Below the pieces are notes generated by a model. That model was given only the letters and a program-made list of their open reading frames with translations, had not been told where the DNA came from and ran no database searches. Shown here piece by piece: positions 8,892 through 17,383 of a stretch of DNA of 48,037 nt. Every line of letters starts with the position of its first letter. Positions within the stretch are counted from its first letter, which is position 1. The stretch lies in NCBI GenBank assembly GCA_021298085.1, contig JAJTDE010000011.1, positions 1 to 48,037 of the forward strand, given 5' to 3'. Source of the stretch: Rubrivivax sp. Lineage in GTDB: Bacteria; Pseudomonadota; Gammaproteobacteria; Burkholderiales; Burkholderiaceae_C. Both the position numbers and the translations under genes were made by a program.

Positions 8892-9665
8892 TCAGTGCGA
8901 ATGCACCCTGGCCAGCACAAAGACGATGGCCAGCCCGATGAGCAGCAGGCCGAGCTGTGAGGCGGTCTCGCGCCAGCTCAGCCGCTGCTGAAGCTGCGGC
9001 AGCAAGTCGGCAACCGCCACATAGATGAAGCTGCTGGAGGCCACCACCAGAAGGTACGGAAACAGCGTCTCGAACGGCCCCACGGCGAAGTACCCCGCCA
9101 CGCCGCCGAGCACCGCAGCCGCCCCTGACAGCGCGTTGTACAGCAAGGCCTTGGTCCGCGAAAAGCCCGCGTTGATCAGCACGATGTAGTCACCGGCCTC
9201 CTGCGGAATCTCGTGCGCCACGATGGCCAGGGCCGTGACCACGCCCAGCTGCGTATCGGCCAGGAACGCCGCGGCGATGATCACGCCGTCGCAGAAGTTG
9301 TGGATGCCGTCGCCCACCAGGATGCTGAAGCCGCCCCGACCAGCCTGCTGGACGTCGAAATGGTGATGGTGGCCATGCCCGTCACCTTCGTGGTGGTGGG
9401 CATGGCGATAGAGCTCGGCCTTCTCCAGCAACCAAAAGAACAGCAAGCCCGCCAGGAGGGTGAGGAAGAGGTCGTGCGCCCCGGCCTGGCTTTCGAAGGC
9501 CTCCGGCAGCACGTGCAGCAAGGCCGTACCCAGCAGCACGCCCGCGGACAGGCTCACCAGGCCCTTCACGAGACGGCTGAGCACGCCCACGGTGAGCGAG
9601 GCGGCAATGGCGACAGACAGAAGCCCGCCGGCCGCGGTGGCCAGCACGATGTACAGCAGGGTCAT
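8892..9665 (-). CDS. ZIP-family divalent metal transporter
   Basis: Inner-membrane metal-ion carrier (zinc, iron or similar) of 257 residues with about eight hydrophobic helices. The metal path is marked by HNFCDGVIIAAAF and the ZIP signature HEIPQEAGD. A histidine-rich cytoplasmic loop, with HAHHHEGDGHGHHHH near residues 90-105, is typical of the family and probably senses or buffers metal. The direction of transport (usually import) and the metal are not determinable. The gene is divergent from the diiron-enzyme/RpfF-like operon across a 246-bp region full of inverted and direct repeats, so shared regulation is possible. Confidence 0.93.
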   Translation of the reverse strand: MTLLYIVLATAAGGLLSVAIAASLTVGVLSRLVKGLVSLSAGVLLGTALLHVLPEAFESQAGAHDLFLTLLAGLLFFWLLEKAELYRHAHHHEGDGHGHHHHFDVQQAGRGGFSILVGDGIHNFCDGVIIAAAFLADTQLGVVTALAIVAHEIPQEAGDYIVLINAGFSRTKALLYNALSGAAAVLGGVAGYFAVGPFETLFPYLLVVASSSFIYVAVADLLPQLQQRLSWRETASQLGLLLIGLAIVFVLARVHSH

Positions 9666-9911
9666 GGGAGCAGGGCGCCGATCTTAGCCGCTCACCGAAC
9701 GCCACCCTGGCGCACGGTGCTCGGCAGGTCTCGTCACGGCGCACGGTGCTGAACGCACCGCCGCGGTGCACCCCGGTTGCGCCATGTCACAGATGGCGCT
9801 GAGTACCGCCCTTTTCTGGCAGCGACACCGGCACTTTTTCACTGAAATGAGGGTTGTCTGCTGACCCTTGGGATCTCCTGAAAGGCCCGCCCTGTGCGGA
9901 GTTGAACCACC
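9666..9911. promoter_or_regulatory. Divergent control region with repeated GCAC/GTGC elements and an inverted repeat
   Basis: The space between the ZIP gene and the diiron-enzyme/RpfF-like operon contains a 13-bp direct repeat, GGCGCACGGTGCT, at 9709-9721 and 9738-9750. A related palindrome, GCACCG-CCG-CGGTGC, lies at 9755-9769. A perfect 7-bp inverted repeat, GCGCCAT-N7-ATGGCGC, lies at 9779-9799. The first three share GCAC...GTGC half-sites, which suggests operator copies for one regulator. A consensus sigma-70 promoter is not obvious. GGAG at 9898-9901 is the likely ribosome-binding site for the plus-strand operon. Confidence 0.45.
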
Positions 9912-10565
9912 ATGTTGATGAGCACCCCCTACGGCGCATTGGTGTTGCGCACCGATGACGCCCGCCGCGAGTTCGACAGCCAGCCCGCCTTGCTGGATGC
10001 CGTGGCCCACGGCATGAGCCTGGAGCGATACCGCGCCTTCCTGCTGGAGCTGTACACCGTGGTCTGGCATTTCAACCCGGTCTGTGCCGTGGCCGCCAGC
10101 CGCATCCCCGACAGCCTGCAGCACCTGCGCGGGTTCCTCTACCGCCACATGCACGAGGAGTCGGGCCACGAGCAGTGGGTGATCAACGACCTGAAGGCCG
10201 TGGGGGTGGATGAAGCCACCACACGCGCCCACCAACCCGGGCCCTATGTGCTGGCGCTGACGGGCTGGAACCACTGGAGCGCCGCGCAGCGCCATCCGGC
10301 CAGTGCGCTGGGCATGCTCTATGCCTTGGAAGTGGTGGCCTCCGTCTATGGCGGCACGTTCAGCAGCGCCATCCGCGAAGCCCTGCTACTGGACGGCGAG
10401 GCCGGCATCTCCTTCATCAACGCCCACAGCAGCCTGGATGCCGACCACATCGCCGAGCTGCGCGAGGTCATCAACGGCATTGCCGACACCGACGCCATCG
10501 ACGCGATCGTGCAGTCGGCGCAGGTCAACTTCCACCATTTCGGCCGCATGTTCGGGAGCCTGTGA
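9912..10565 (+). CDS. Heme-oxygenase-like diiron oxidase/oxygenase (HDO; iron-containing redox enzyme family)
   Basis: All-helical protein of 217 residues in the PqqC/TenA/heme-oxygenase fold. Reading the sequence gives the complete ligand pattern expected of HDO enzymes (UndA, CADD): E46; E83-x2-H86 in HEESGHEQW; E140 in YALEVVAS; and H172-x3-D176-x2-H179 in NAHSSLDADH. It should therefore bind a dinuclear iron site and activate oxygen. Known members act on fatty acids, lysine or arginine side chains, or tyrosine-derived substrates; the substrate here is unknown. The start is ATG 9912 (MLMSTPYG), with ATG 9918 as the alternative. Its stop overlaps the next start as TGATG, so it is coupled to an RpfF-like crotonase, which points to a fatty-acyl substrate (inference). 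Confidence 0.85.
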   Translation: MLMSTPYGALVLRTDDARREFDSQPALLDAVAHGMSLERYRAFLLELYTVVWHFNPVCAVAASRIPDSLQHLRGFLYRHMHEESGHEQWVINDLKAVGVDEATTRAHQPGPYVLALTGWNHWSAAQRHPASALGMLYALEVVASVYGGTFSSAIREALLLDGEAGISFINAHSSLDADHIAELREVINGIADTDAIDAIVQSAQVNFHHFGRMFGSL

Positions 10566-11629
10566 TGCTGCAAGCCACCCCGTCCCGCGCTGCCGCACCC
10601 ACGCTTCCCCTGGCACGCGCCCCGGCGCAGACCAGCACCGACACGCCGCAGGCCCAGCGCCTGCAACGCCTGCTCGCCCGCCCGATGCGCAACCTGTGCC
10701 TCAGCTGGAACGAGGACCTGGCGATGCTGACCCTGCGCATGAACGTGCGCCCGGTGCAGTGCTACAGCCTGGCCGCACTCGCCGAGCTCAAGCTGGCGCT
10801 GGACGAGATCAGCGCCTGCCCAGGTGTCGTGCGCCACTTCGTGGTGGCCTCGGGCACACCCAAGGTCTTCAACTTCGGCGGCGATCTGGCGCTGTTTGTG
10901 CTGCTGGCCCGTTCACGCGATGTCGACTCGCTCAAGATGTACGGGCGGCGCTGCATCGATTTGCTCTGGTGGCTGGAAACCGCTGCCGACCGCGGCATCC
11001 TGACCACCGCAGTGGTTCAGGGCGACTGCCTGGGTGGCGGCCTGGAAACCCTGCTGCCCGTGCACCGCGTCATCGCGGAGCGCAGCGCGCAGGCTGGCTT
11101 TCCGGAGGTGCTGTTCAACCTCTTCCCGGGCATGGGTGCCTGGCACTTCACCCCGCGCAAGGCGGGGCTGGCCGCGGCCAACGAGATGATCCTCAGCGGC
11201 CAGATCTACAGCGCTGACGACCTGCGCCAACGCGGTCTGGTGGACGAAGTGGTGGAAGACGGCGCAGGTGAAGCCGCAGTGCTGGCAGGCATCCGACAGA
11301 TCGACCCACGCTGGCGCGGCACGGTCAAGGCGCTTCAGGCACGCCGCATGGCCAGCCCGGTGAGTTACGAGGCCCTGACCGACGTGGTCGACCACTGGGC
11401 GGAAAGCGCGCTGAACCTGACCGACCGTGACCTGCGCCTGATGGAGCGGCTGGTGCGCGCCCAGGTTCGCAAGATCGGTGGCCACGACGAAGGTGCCATC
11501 GAGGAGATCAAGCGCATCGAGCTGGAACAGGCCTGGGCAACGGCCCGGTCAGTCAGCGCGGCCGCCACACCCGGCAGCCCGGCGTTCACAGGTACTCGAC
11601 CAGCAACGCCTTCAGCTTGGCTTGCGTGA
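10565..11629 (+). CDS. RpfF-like crotonase (putative DSF-family signal synthase)
   Basis: Enoyl-CoA hydratase/isomerase-fold protein of 354 residues. It resembles RpfF, which dehydrates 3-hydroxyacyl-ACP and releases a cis-2-unsaturated fatty acid used as a quorum signal (DSF). Visible matches are KVFNFGGDLALF, VVQGDCLGGGLETLL and GFPEVLFNLFPGMGAW. Glu161 and Glu181 are 20 residues apart, like the two catalytic glutamates of Xanthomonas RpfF. About 50 Ala/Pro/Thr-rich N-terminal residues have no counterpart in the shorter Xanthomonas protein. The C-terminal part has LTDRDLRLMERLVRAQ. ATG 10565 overlaps the upstream stop (TGATG); a GTG at 10562 is in frame but less likely. The last 44 nt overlap the convergent kinase gene. 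An ordinary beta-oxidation hydratase is less likely because of the GFPEVLFNLFPGMGAW block. Confidence 0.85.
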   Translation: MLQATPSRAAAPTLPLARAPAQTSTDTPQAQRLQRLLARPMRNLCLSWNEDLAMLTLRMNVRPVQCYSLAALAELKLALDEISACPGVVRHFVVASGTPKVFNFGGDLALFVLLARSRDVDSLKMYGRRCIDLLWWLETAADRGILTTAVVQGDCLGGGLETLLPVHRVIAERSAQAGFPEVLFNLFPGMGAWHFTPRKAGLAAANEMILSGQIYSADDLRQRGLVDEVVEDGAGEAAVLAGIRQIDPRWRGTVKALQARRMASPVSYEALTDVVDHWAESALNLTDRDLRLMERLVRAQVRKIGGHDEGAIEEIKRIELEQAWATARSVSAAATPGSPAFTGTRPATPSAWLA

Positions 11630-13370
11630 ACGGCTTGGCCAGGTGGCCGTCCATGCCGATGTCGCGCGCGTGGGCGGCATCGCCTTCGTAGGCGTTGGCC
11701 GTCACGGCAATCACCGGCAGCCGGGGCAGGCTGTGGCGGGCCTCGCGCTCGCGAATCTTGAGCGTGGCCTCGTAGCCGTCCATGACCGGCATCTGGACGT
11801 CCATCAGCACCAGGTCCACCGGCTTGCGCTCGACGCAGGCCACGGCCTCGGCGCCATCCTCGGCCTGCAGGACGTCCAGCCCCATGTTGCGCAGCATCTC
11901 GCTGGCAATCATGCGGTTGACGATGTTGTCCTCAACCACCAGCACGGTCCCCCTCATCTGGGTGAGGGTATCCAGCTCCCCAGGTGCGGTGTCTTCGGCC
12001 AGGGGGGGGCCGGTCTGGATGTCGGGCTCGAAGTGCAGCACCACCCGGAAACTGGAGCCCTCGCCAAGGCCGCTGCGCACCTGGATGCTGCCCCCCATGG
12101 CCCGCACGATGCGCTGGCTGATCGACAGGCCCAGGCCAGTGCCGCCGCGCCGCGCGCGCCGGACTTCGCCAGTGGCCTGGTGGAAGGGGTCAAAGATGCG
12201 CCCGAGCTCCTCGGGCTGGATGCCCACGCCGGTGTCACGCACTTCGAAGCTGGCCGACACGCCGCCGGCGGCGCTGAGCGGGCCAGCGCGAAGCTCCAGC
12301 GTGACAGTGCCAGCTTGGGTGAATTTCACCGCATTGCCGACCAGGTTCAGCAGCACCTGCTTCAGGCGCTGGCCATCGCCAATGACTCGGTCAGGGGTGT
12401 CGGGGTGCATGTCCAGCAGCAGCGCGATGCCCTTGCTCTCGGCGTTGCTTCGAAACAGGCTGGTCACCGACGTGGCAATCGCCCGCAGCGACATCGGCGC
12501 GTTGACCAGTTCGAGCTTGCCAGCCTCGATCTTGGAATGGTCCAGCACGTCGTTCAGGATGCCCAGCAAGGCCTCGCCAGCCACCGCAGCATTGCGCACC
12601 AGACGACGCTGCGGCGGGGCCAGCGGCGTGCGCCTGAGCAGGTCCAGCGCGCCCAACACACCGTTCATCGGGGTACGGATCTCATGGCTCATCGTGGCCA
12701 GGAACTGGCTCTTGGCGATATTGGCCGATTCCGCCGACTGCAAGGCTTCGCGCAGGGCGGCATTGGCCGCATCGAGCTCACGCCCGTGCTGTATGGCGCG
12801 TTCGGTTGCCTTGCGAAAGGCCAGCGAGGCGCGGTTCATGGTCACGCCAAACACCGCCAGCAGCACGGCTGCCGCCAGGGAGGCTGGCTCCTGCCCCCAC
12901 AGGCTGACGGCGGCCAAGGCACCCAGCTGCAGCGACGACAGGATCAGGAACGCCCTGCCCGCCAGCCCCATGAAGGTGGCCGCCACCGCGATGGAGCCCA
13001 CCACGATCATGCCGTAGGAGGTGGCTTCAAGCCCCTGAAGGCGCGGATAGATGCCGACCGAGCCCACAACCCAGGTCAGGCCTGACAGCGCCGCACTGAA
13101 CTCGACAACGCGAATGCCCCGGCGCAGGTCCGCTTCGGACATGTCGGTCATGCGGCTGAAATCCCGCGCGGCCTGCCAGCGCAAGGCGACGTTGCCCAGT
13201 CCCATCACCGCCATCAGCGCGGCGGGCAGGAGGGCACCCGCGCGCACACCACAGAACACCACATAAGCGATCGCCCCCAGCATCAGCAACACGCTGCGCG
13301 CACTGTTGCCCAACGCCAGCAGGAGCAGCTCGCGCTCTTCGATGAAAGCCAGGGACGGGATGCGGTTCAT
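11586..13370 (-). CDS. Membrane hybrid histidine kinase with C-terminal receiver (RpfC-like architecture)
   Basis: Inner-membrane sensor kinase of 594 residues. Residues about 20-190 hold roughly six hydrophobic helices with short loops and no large periplasmic domain. Then follow a coiled stretch, the dimerisation/phosphoacceptor helix FLATMSHEIRTPMNGVLGAL (His near 230), and an ATPase domain (NLVGNAVKFT, DTGVGIQPEE, GGTGLGLSIS). A receiver domain at about 475-590 starts VLVVEDNIVNRMIA and has the phosphoacceptor Asp in LVLMDVQMPVMDG. No HPt domain is present, unlike RpfC of Xanthomonas. The 3' end overlaps the RpfF-like gene by 44 bp in convergent orientation. It lies 146 nt downstream of polA on the same strand. 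A role as receptor for the product of the neighbouring synthase is inferred from position and architecture. Confidence 0.92.
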   Translation of the reverse strand: MNRIPSLAFIEERELLLLALGNSARSVLLMLGAIAYVVFCGVRAGALLPAALMAVMGLGNVALRWQAARDFSRMTDMSEADLRRGIRVVEFSAALSGLTWVVGSVGIYPRLQGLEATSYGMIVVGSIAVAATFMGLAGRAFLILSSLQLGALAAVSLWGQEPASLAAAVLLAVFGVTMNRASLAFRKATERAIQHGRELDAANAALREALQSAESANIAKSQFLATMSHEIRTPMNGVLGALDLLRRTPLAPPQRRLVRNAAVAGEALLGILNDVLDHSKIEAGKLELVNAPMSLRAIATSVTSLFRSNAESKGIALLLDMHPDTPDRVIGDGQRLKQVLLNLVGNAVKFTQAGTVTLELRAGPLSAAGGVSASFEVRDTGVGIQPEELGRIFDPFHQATGEVRRARRGGTGLGLSISQRIVRAMGGSIQVRSGLGEGSSFRVVLHFEPDIQTGPPLAEDTAPGELDTLTQMRGTVLVVEDNIVNRMIASEMLRNMGLDVLQAEDGAEAVACVERKPVDLVLMDVQMPVMDGYEATLKIREREARHSLPRLPVIAVTANAYEGDAAHARDIGMDGHLAKPFTQAKLKALLVEYL

Positions 13371-13516
13371 GGGACAGGCCGAGCCTCACCGGAGTGTGGC
13401 GCCCGGCGTCGCCGCGCCGTTTCAGAATGTTGCAGCGATGCACCGCCTTGGCGCATGCGTTGAGCCGCTGCCGGTGGGCGCCGCCGCAGGTGCCGCGGGT
13501 CGCGCGGGCAGCGGCA

Positions 13517-16327
13517 TCAGTGGGCCTCTTCCCAGTTGGCGCCGACGCCGACCTCCGCCACCAGCGGCACGGTCAGGGTGGCGACCCCGGCCATCAGCGC
13601 CGGTACCGCCGTCTTCAGCCAGTCAACTTCTGACTCGGGCACTTCGAAGACCAGTTCATCGTGCACCTGCATCACCATGCGGGTGGACAGGCCCTGGCTG
13701 TCAATGGCCGACTGCACCGCCATCATCGCCAGCTTGATCAGGTCAGCCGCCGTGCCCTGCATGGGCGCGTTGATGGCCTGCCGTTCGGCGGCACTGCGGC
13801 GCGGGCCATTGCCGCCGCGGATCTCCGGCAGCACGATGCGCCGGCCAAACAGGGTTTCCACATAGCCCCGTTCTGCGGCCTGGGCCTTGGTGGCTTCCAT
13901 GTACTGCTTGACACCCGCGAAGCGGTGAAAGTAGCGCTCGATGTAGTCGCGGGCCGCCTTCTGCTCGATGCCCAGCGCCTGCGACAGGCCAAAGGCGCCC
14001 ATGCCATAGATCAGCCCGAAGTTGATCGTCTTGGCATAACGCCTCTGCTCAGCAGACACCTCGGCCACCGGCTGCCCGAAGATCTCGGCAGCCGTGGCCC
14101 GGTGAATGTCCAGGCCCTCGGCAAAGGCGCGGGTCATGCCGGGGTCGCCGCTCATGTGGGCCATGATGCGCAGTTCGATCTGCGAATAGTCCGCACTGGC
14201 CAGCACGCAGCCCGGCGGCGCGATGAAGGCCTCGCGGATGCGGCGGCCCTCGGCCGTGCGCACGGGGATGTTCTGCAGGTTGGGGTCGTTGCTGGACAGC
14301 CGGCCCGTCACCGCCACGGCCTGGGCGTAGGTGGTGTGGACGCGGCCTGTCTTCGGGTTGACCTGCAGCGGCAGCTTGTCGGTGTACGTGCCCTTGAGCT
14401 TGGACAGGCTGCGGTGCTCCAGCAGCTTGGCCGGCAAGGGGTAATCGGCTGACAACTCTTGCAACACTTCTTCGTCGGTGCTGGGGGCGCCGCTGGCCGT
14501 CTTCTTCTTCACCGGCAGGCCCAGCTTGCCAAACAGCACCTCCCCGATCTGCTTGGGCGAACCCAGGTTGAAGGGCTGGCCGGCCAGCGCATAGGCCTCC
14601 TGCTCCAGGGCCAGGATGCGTTCGCCCAGCTCCCGGCTCTGGCGCGCCAGCACCGCGCTGTCGATCAGCACGCCCTGGCGCTCGATGCGGCCCAGCAGCA
14701 CACTGCAGGGCATCTCGATCTGTTCGTAGACAAAGCGCAGGCCGGCTTGCGACTGCAGCTGCGGCCACAGGCACCGGTGCACCTGCAGCGTCATCTCGCT
14801 GTCTTCGCCGGAATACTCAGCCGCGCGGGGCACGTCCACCTGCGAGAACGGAATCTGCGCGGCTCCCTTGCCGCAGAGGTCTTCGTAGCTCAGGCCCTTG
14901 CGGTTGAGGTGGCGCTCGGCCAGGCTCTCCAGGCCATGCGGCTTGTGCGCTTCCAGGACATAACTCTGCAACAGCGTATCGTGCCGGTAGCCGCGGATGG
15001 CAATGCCGTGGTTGGCCAGCACGTGCGTGTCGTACTTGATGTGCTGCCCCACCTTGCCACACTGGGCGTCTTCGAGCCAGGGCTTCAGGCGCTGCAGCAC
15101 CTCGGCCATGGGCAGTTGATCCGGCGCGGCCGGGCCATCGTGGGCCAATGGGATGTAGGCCGCCCGCCCGGGCTCGACGGCCAGGCTGATGCCCACCAGG
15201 CGCGCCCGCATGGCGTCCAGCGAATCGGTCTCGGTGTCGATGGCCACCAGCTCAGCGGCGGTGATGAGCGCCAGCCAGCGGTTGAAGGCGTCCCAGTCGA
15301 GTACCGTCTCGTACTCGCGTGCCAGTGGTGTGACCGGCGCAGCGGCCGGGGCGATGGACACCCCAGTGGCGTCGCCCCCGATGACCGCCAGGGCCGACAC
15401 CCCTGCCGCAGCCCCCGCTGACGCAGCCGGCGCGCCAGCACCGGCCGACACGCCACCGGCCGCCTCGAGCTCCTGGCGCCAGGTGCGAAAGCCGTGGCGC
15501 ACAAAGAAGTCCAGCAGCCCCTGGCGGTCCACCGGCTTCAAGGCCAGCAACTCCAGCGCAGGCCACCCCGGCACGTGGGCCGAGAGGTCAGCGTCGCAGA
15601 CCACGGTGATCAGCCGGCGGCCCAGCGGCAGCCAGTCCAGGGCCTTGCGCAGGTTCTCGCCCACCACCCCCTTGATGTCGGCCGCAGCGGCCACCACGCC
15701 CTCGAGCGAGCCGTACTGATCCAGCCACTTCACGGCCGTCTTGGGGCCCACCTTGTCAACACCCGGCACGTTGTCGACGGTGTCGCCAATCAAGGTCAGG
15801 TAATCCACGATGCGGTCCGGGGCGACCCCGAACTTGGCCTTCACCCCGGCCTCGTCGAGCGTCTCGTTGCTCATGGTATTGACCAACGTCACCCGCGGCG
15901 TGACCAGCTGGGCCAGGTCCTTGTCGCCCGTGGAGATGACCACCTGGTGGCCTGAAGCTGCGGCCACCTGGGCCAGGGTGCCGATCACGTCATCGGCCTC
16001 GATGCCGGGCACTTCCAGCACGGGCCAGCCCAGCAGGCGCACCACCTCGTGGATGGGCTCGATCTGGCGCACCAGGTCTTCCGGCATGGGCGCACGTTGC
16101 GCCTTGTACTCGGCATACCACTCGTTCCGAAAGGTGGGTCCCTTGGCGTCGAAGACACAGGCGGCGTGCTCGGCCCCGATCTGGTCACGCAGGCGCCGGA
16201 GCATGGCCACCATGCCGTGCACGGCACCGGTGGGGATGCCGCCAGGCCCGCGGAGATCGGGCATCGCGTGGTAGGCGCGGTAGAGGTAGCTGGAGCCGTC
16301 GACCAGCAGCAGGGTAGGAGCAGTCAT
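13517..16327 (-). CDS. polA: DNA polymerase I
   Basis: Repair and Okazaki-fragment-processing polymerase of 936 residues. The 5'-3' exonuclease domain (about 1-290) starts TLLLVDGSSYLYRAYHA and has GIEADDVIGTLA. An Ala/Gly-rich linker follows near 310-350. The 3'-5' exonuclease domain has all DEDDy residues visible (AIDTETDSLD, HIKYDTHVLA, YSGEDSEM), so proofreading is probably active. The polymerase domain has motif A DYSQIELRIMAHMSGD, motif B RRYAKTINFGLIYG and motif C QVHDELVFEV. The start is ATG 16327 (MTAPTLLLVDG); the longer open frame upstream lacks similarity. It is divergent from thrB with 67 bp between the starts. Confidence 0.98.
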   Translation of the reverse strand: MTAPTLLLVDGSSYLYRAYHAMPDLRGPGGIPTGAVHGMVAMLRRLRDQIGAEHAACVFDAKGPTFRNEWYAEYKAQRAPMPEDLVRQIEPIHEVVRLLGWPVLEVPGIEADDVIGTLAQVAAASGHQVVISTGDKDLAQLVTPRVTLVNTMSNETLDEAGVKAKFGVAPDRIVDYLTLIGDTVDNVPGVDKVGPKTAVKWLDQYGSLEGVVAAAADIKGVVGENLRKALDWLPLGRRLITVVCDADLSAHVPGWPALELLALKPVDRQGLLDFFVRHGFRTWRQELEAAGGVSAGAGAPAASAGAAAGVSALAVIGGDATGVSIAPAAAPVTPLAREYETVLDWDAFNRWLALITAAELVAIDTETDSLDAMRARLVGISLAVEPGRAAYIPLAHDGPAAPDQLPMAEVLQRLKPWLEDAQCGKVGQHIKYDTHVLANHGIAIRGYRHDTLLQSYVLEAHKPHGLESLAERHLNRKGLSYEDLCGKGAAQIPFSQVDVPRAAEYSGEDSEMTLQVHRCLWPQLQSQAGLRFVYEQIEMPCSVLLGRIERQGVLIDSAVLARQSRELGERILALEQEAYALAGQPFNLGSPKQIGEVLFGKLGLPVKKKTASGAPSTDEEVLQELSADYPLPAKLLEHRSLSKLKGTYTDKLPLQVNPKTGRVHTTYAQAVAVTGRLSSNDPNLQNIPVRTAEGRRIREAFIAPPGCVLASADYSQIELRIMAHMSGDPGMTRAFAEGLDIHRATAAEIFGQPVAEVSAEQRRYAKTINFGLIYGMGAFGLSQALGIEQKAARDYIERYFHRFAGVKQYMEATKAQAAERGYVETLFGRRIVLPEIRGGNGPRRSAAERQAINAPMQGTAADLIKLAMMAVQSAIDSQGLSTRMVMQVHDELVFEVPESEVDWLKTAVPALMAGVATLTVPLVAEVGVGANWEEAH

Positions 16328-16394
16328 CACCGAATTGTGCGCCGCCTCAAGGGGCCTGCTGCGCCCTTGGCCGGCGGACCCTAAACTGCCGCCC

Positions 16395-17375
16395 ATGGCG
16401 GTCTACACCTCAGTTGATCACGACGCAGCAGCGCACTTGTTCCAGCACCTGGGACTGGGCAGGCTGCTGCACCTGCAAGGCATCGGCGCCGGCATCGAGA
16501 ACACCAACTACTTCGCGACGACGGAGCACGGCGACTGGGTGCTGACCCTGTTCGAACGCCTGCCGGCCGAGCAGTTGCCCTACTTTCTGGGTCTGATGCA
16601 GCACCTGGCACACGCCGGCCTGCCGGTGCCCTCACCCCAGGCGGCGCCCGGCGGCAGCCTGGTGCATACGCTGGCCGGCAAGCCGGCCGCGGTGGTCACG
16701 CGGCTGCCGGGCCGCTCGCTGGACACGCCCAGCGCCGATGCCTGCGAACAGCTGGGTGCCGTGCTGGCACAACTGCACCTGGCTGGCGCCAGCTACGCCC
16801 CGCAGCAGGCCCACGAGCGGGGCCTGGCCTGGTGGGGCGCCACGCTGCCCCAGGTACTGCCCCACGTGCCCACCGAGCTAGCCCAGCTGCTCCGCCAGGA
16901 GCTGGCGCACCAGCAACGGTGTGCCGCCACCCCCGAAGCCCAGACGCTGCCGCGCGGCCCCATCCACGCTGACGTCTTCCGTGACAACGTGCTGTTCACC
17001 GGCGGCGCGGCCGGCATGGCCGAGCCGCTGCACCTCAGCGGCCTCTTCGATTTCTACTTCGCCGGCACCGACACCTGGCTGTTTGATGTGGCTGTCTGCC
17101 TCAACGACTGGTGCCTGCAGGCCGACAGCGCCACCTGGGACGCCGCGCGCTTTCAGGCGCTGCTCAAGGGCTACCAGTCGCAGCGGCGCCTGACCCCTGC
17201 CGAGCGCCACGCGCTGCCTGACCACCTGCGTGCGGCGGCACTGCGTTTCTGGATCAGTCGCCTGTGGGATTGGTACCTGCCCCGAGAGGCCACCTTGCTG
17301 ACACCCAAGAATCCCGGGCACTTCGAGCGCGTGTTGCGCGAACGCATCGACAATCCCCAGTTGCCCGATTTCTGA
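16395..17375 (+). CDS. thrB: Homoserine kinase, APH-fold (ThrB type II)
   Basis: Phosphorylates homoserine for threonine synthesis. This is the aminoglycoside-phosphotransferase-like form found in Betaproteobacteria and Pseudomonas, not the GHMP-kinase form of E. coli. It has 326 residues and starts MAVYTSVDHDAAAHLF. Diagnostic segments are GIGAGIENTNYFATT, GPIHADVFRDNVLF (catalytic loop with Asp and Asn) and LFDFYFAGTDTWLFDVA (the Mg-binding Asp). The start is ATG 16395; the open frame back to 16335 has no similarity. The BPSS1780 gene follows after 8 nt, so the two are probably co-transcribed. Confidence 0.95.
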   Translation: MAVYTSVDHDAAAHLFQHLGLGRLLHLQGIGAGIENTNYFATTEHGDWVLTLFERLPAEQLPYFLGLMQHLAHAGLPVPSPQAAPGGSLVHTLAGKPAAVVTRLPGRSLDTPSADACEQLGAVLAQLHLAGASYAPQQAHERGLAWWGATLPQVLPHVPTELAQLLRQELAHQQRCAATPEAQTLPRGPIHADVFRDNVLFTGGAAGMAEPLHLSGLFDFYFAGTDTWLFDVAVCLNDWCLQADSATWDAARFQALLKGYQSQRRLTPAERHALPDHLRAAALRFWISRLWDWYLPREATLLTPKNPGHFERVLRERIDNPQLPDF

Positions 17376-17383
17376 ACCCCACC

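Noticed and set aside
11478..13085. A 535-codon plus-strand open frame opposite the hybrid kinase gene
   Set aside because: Antisense of well-conserved kinase and receiver domains; composition is typical of a reverse-complement shadow.
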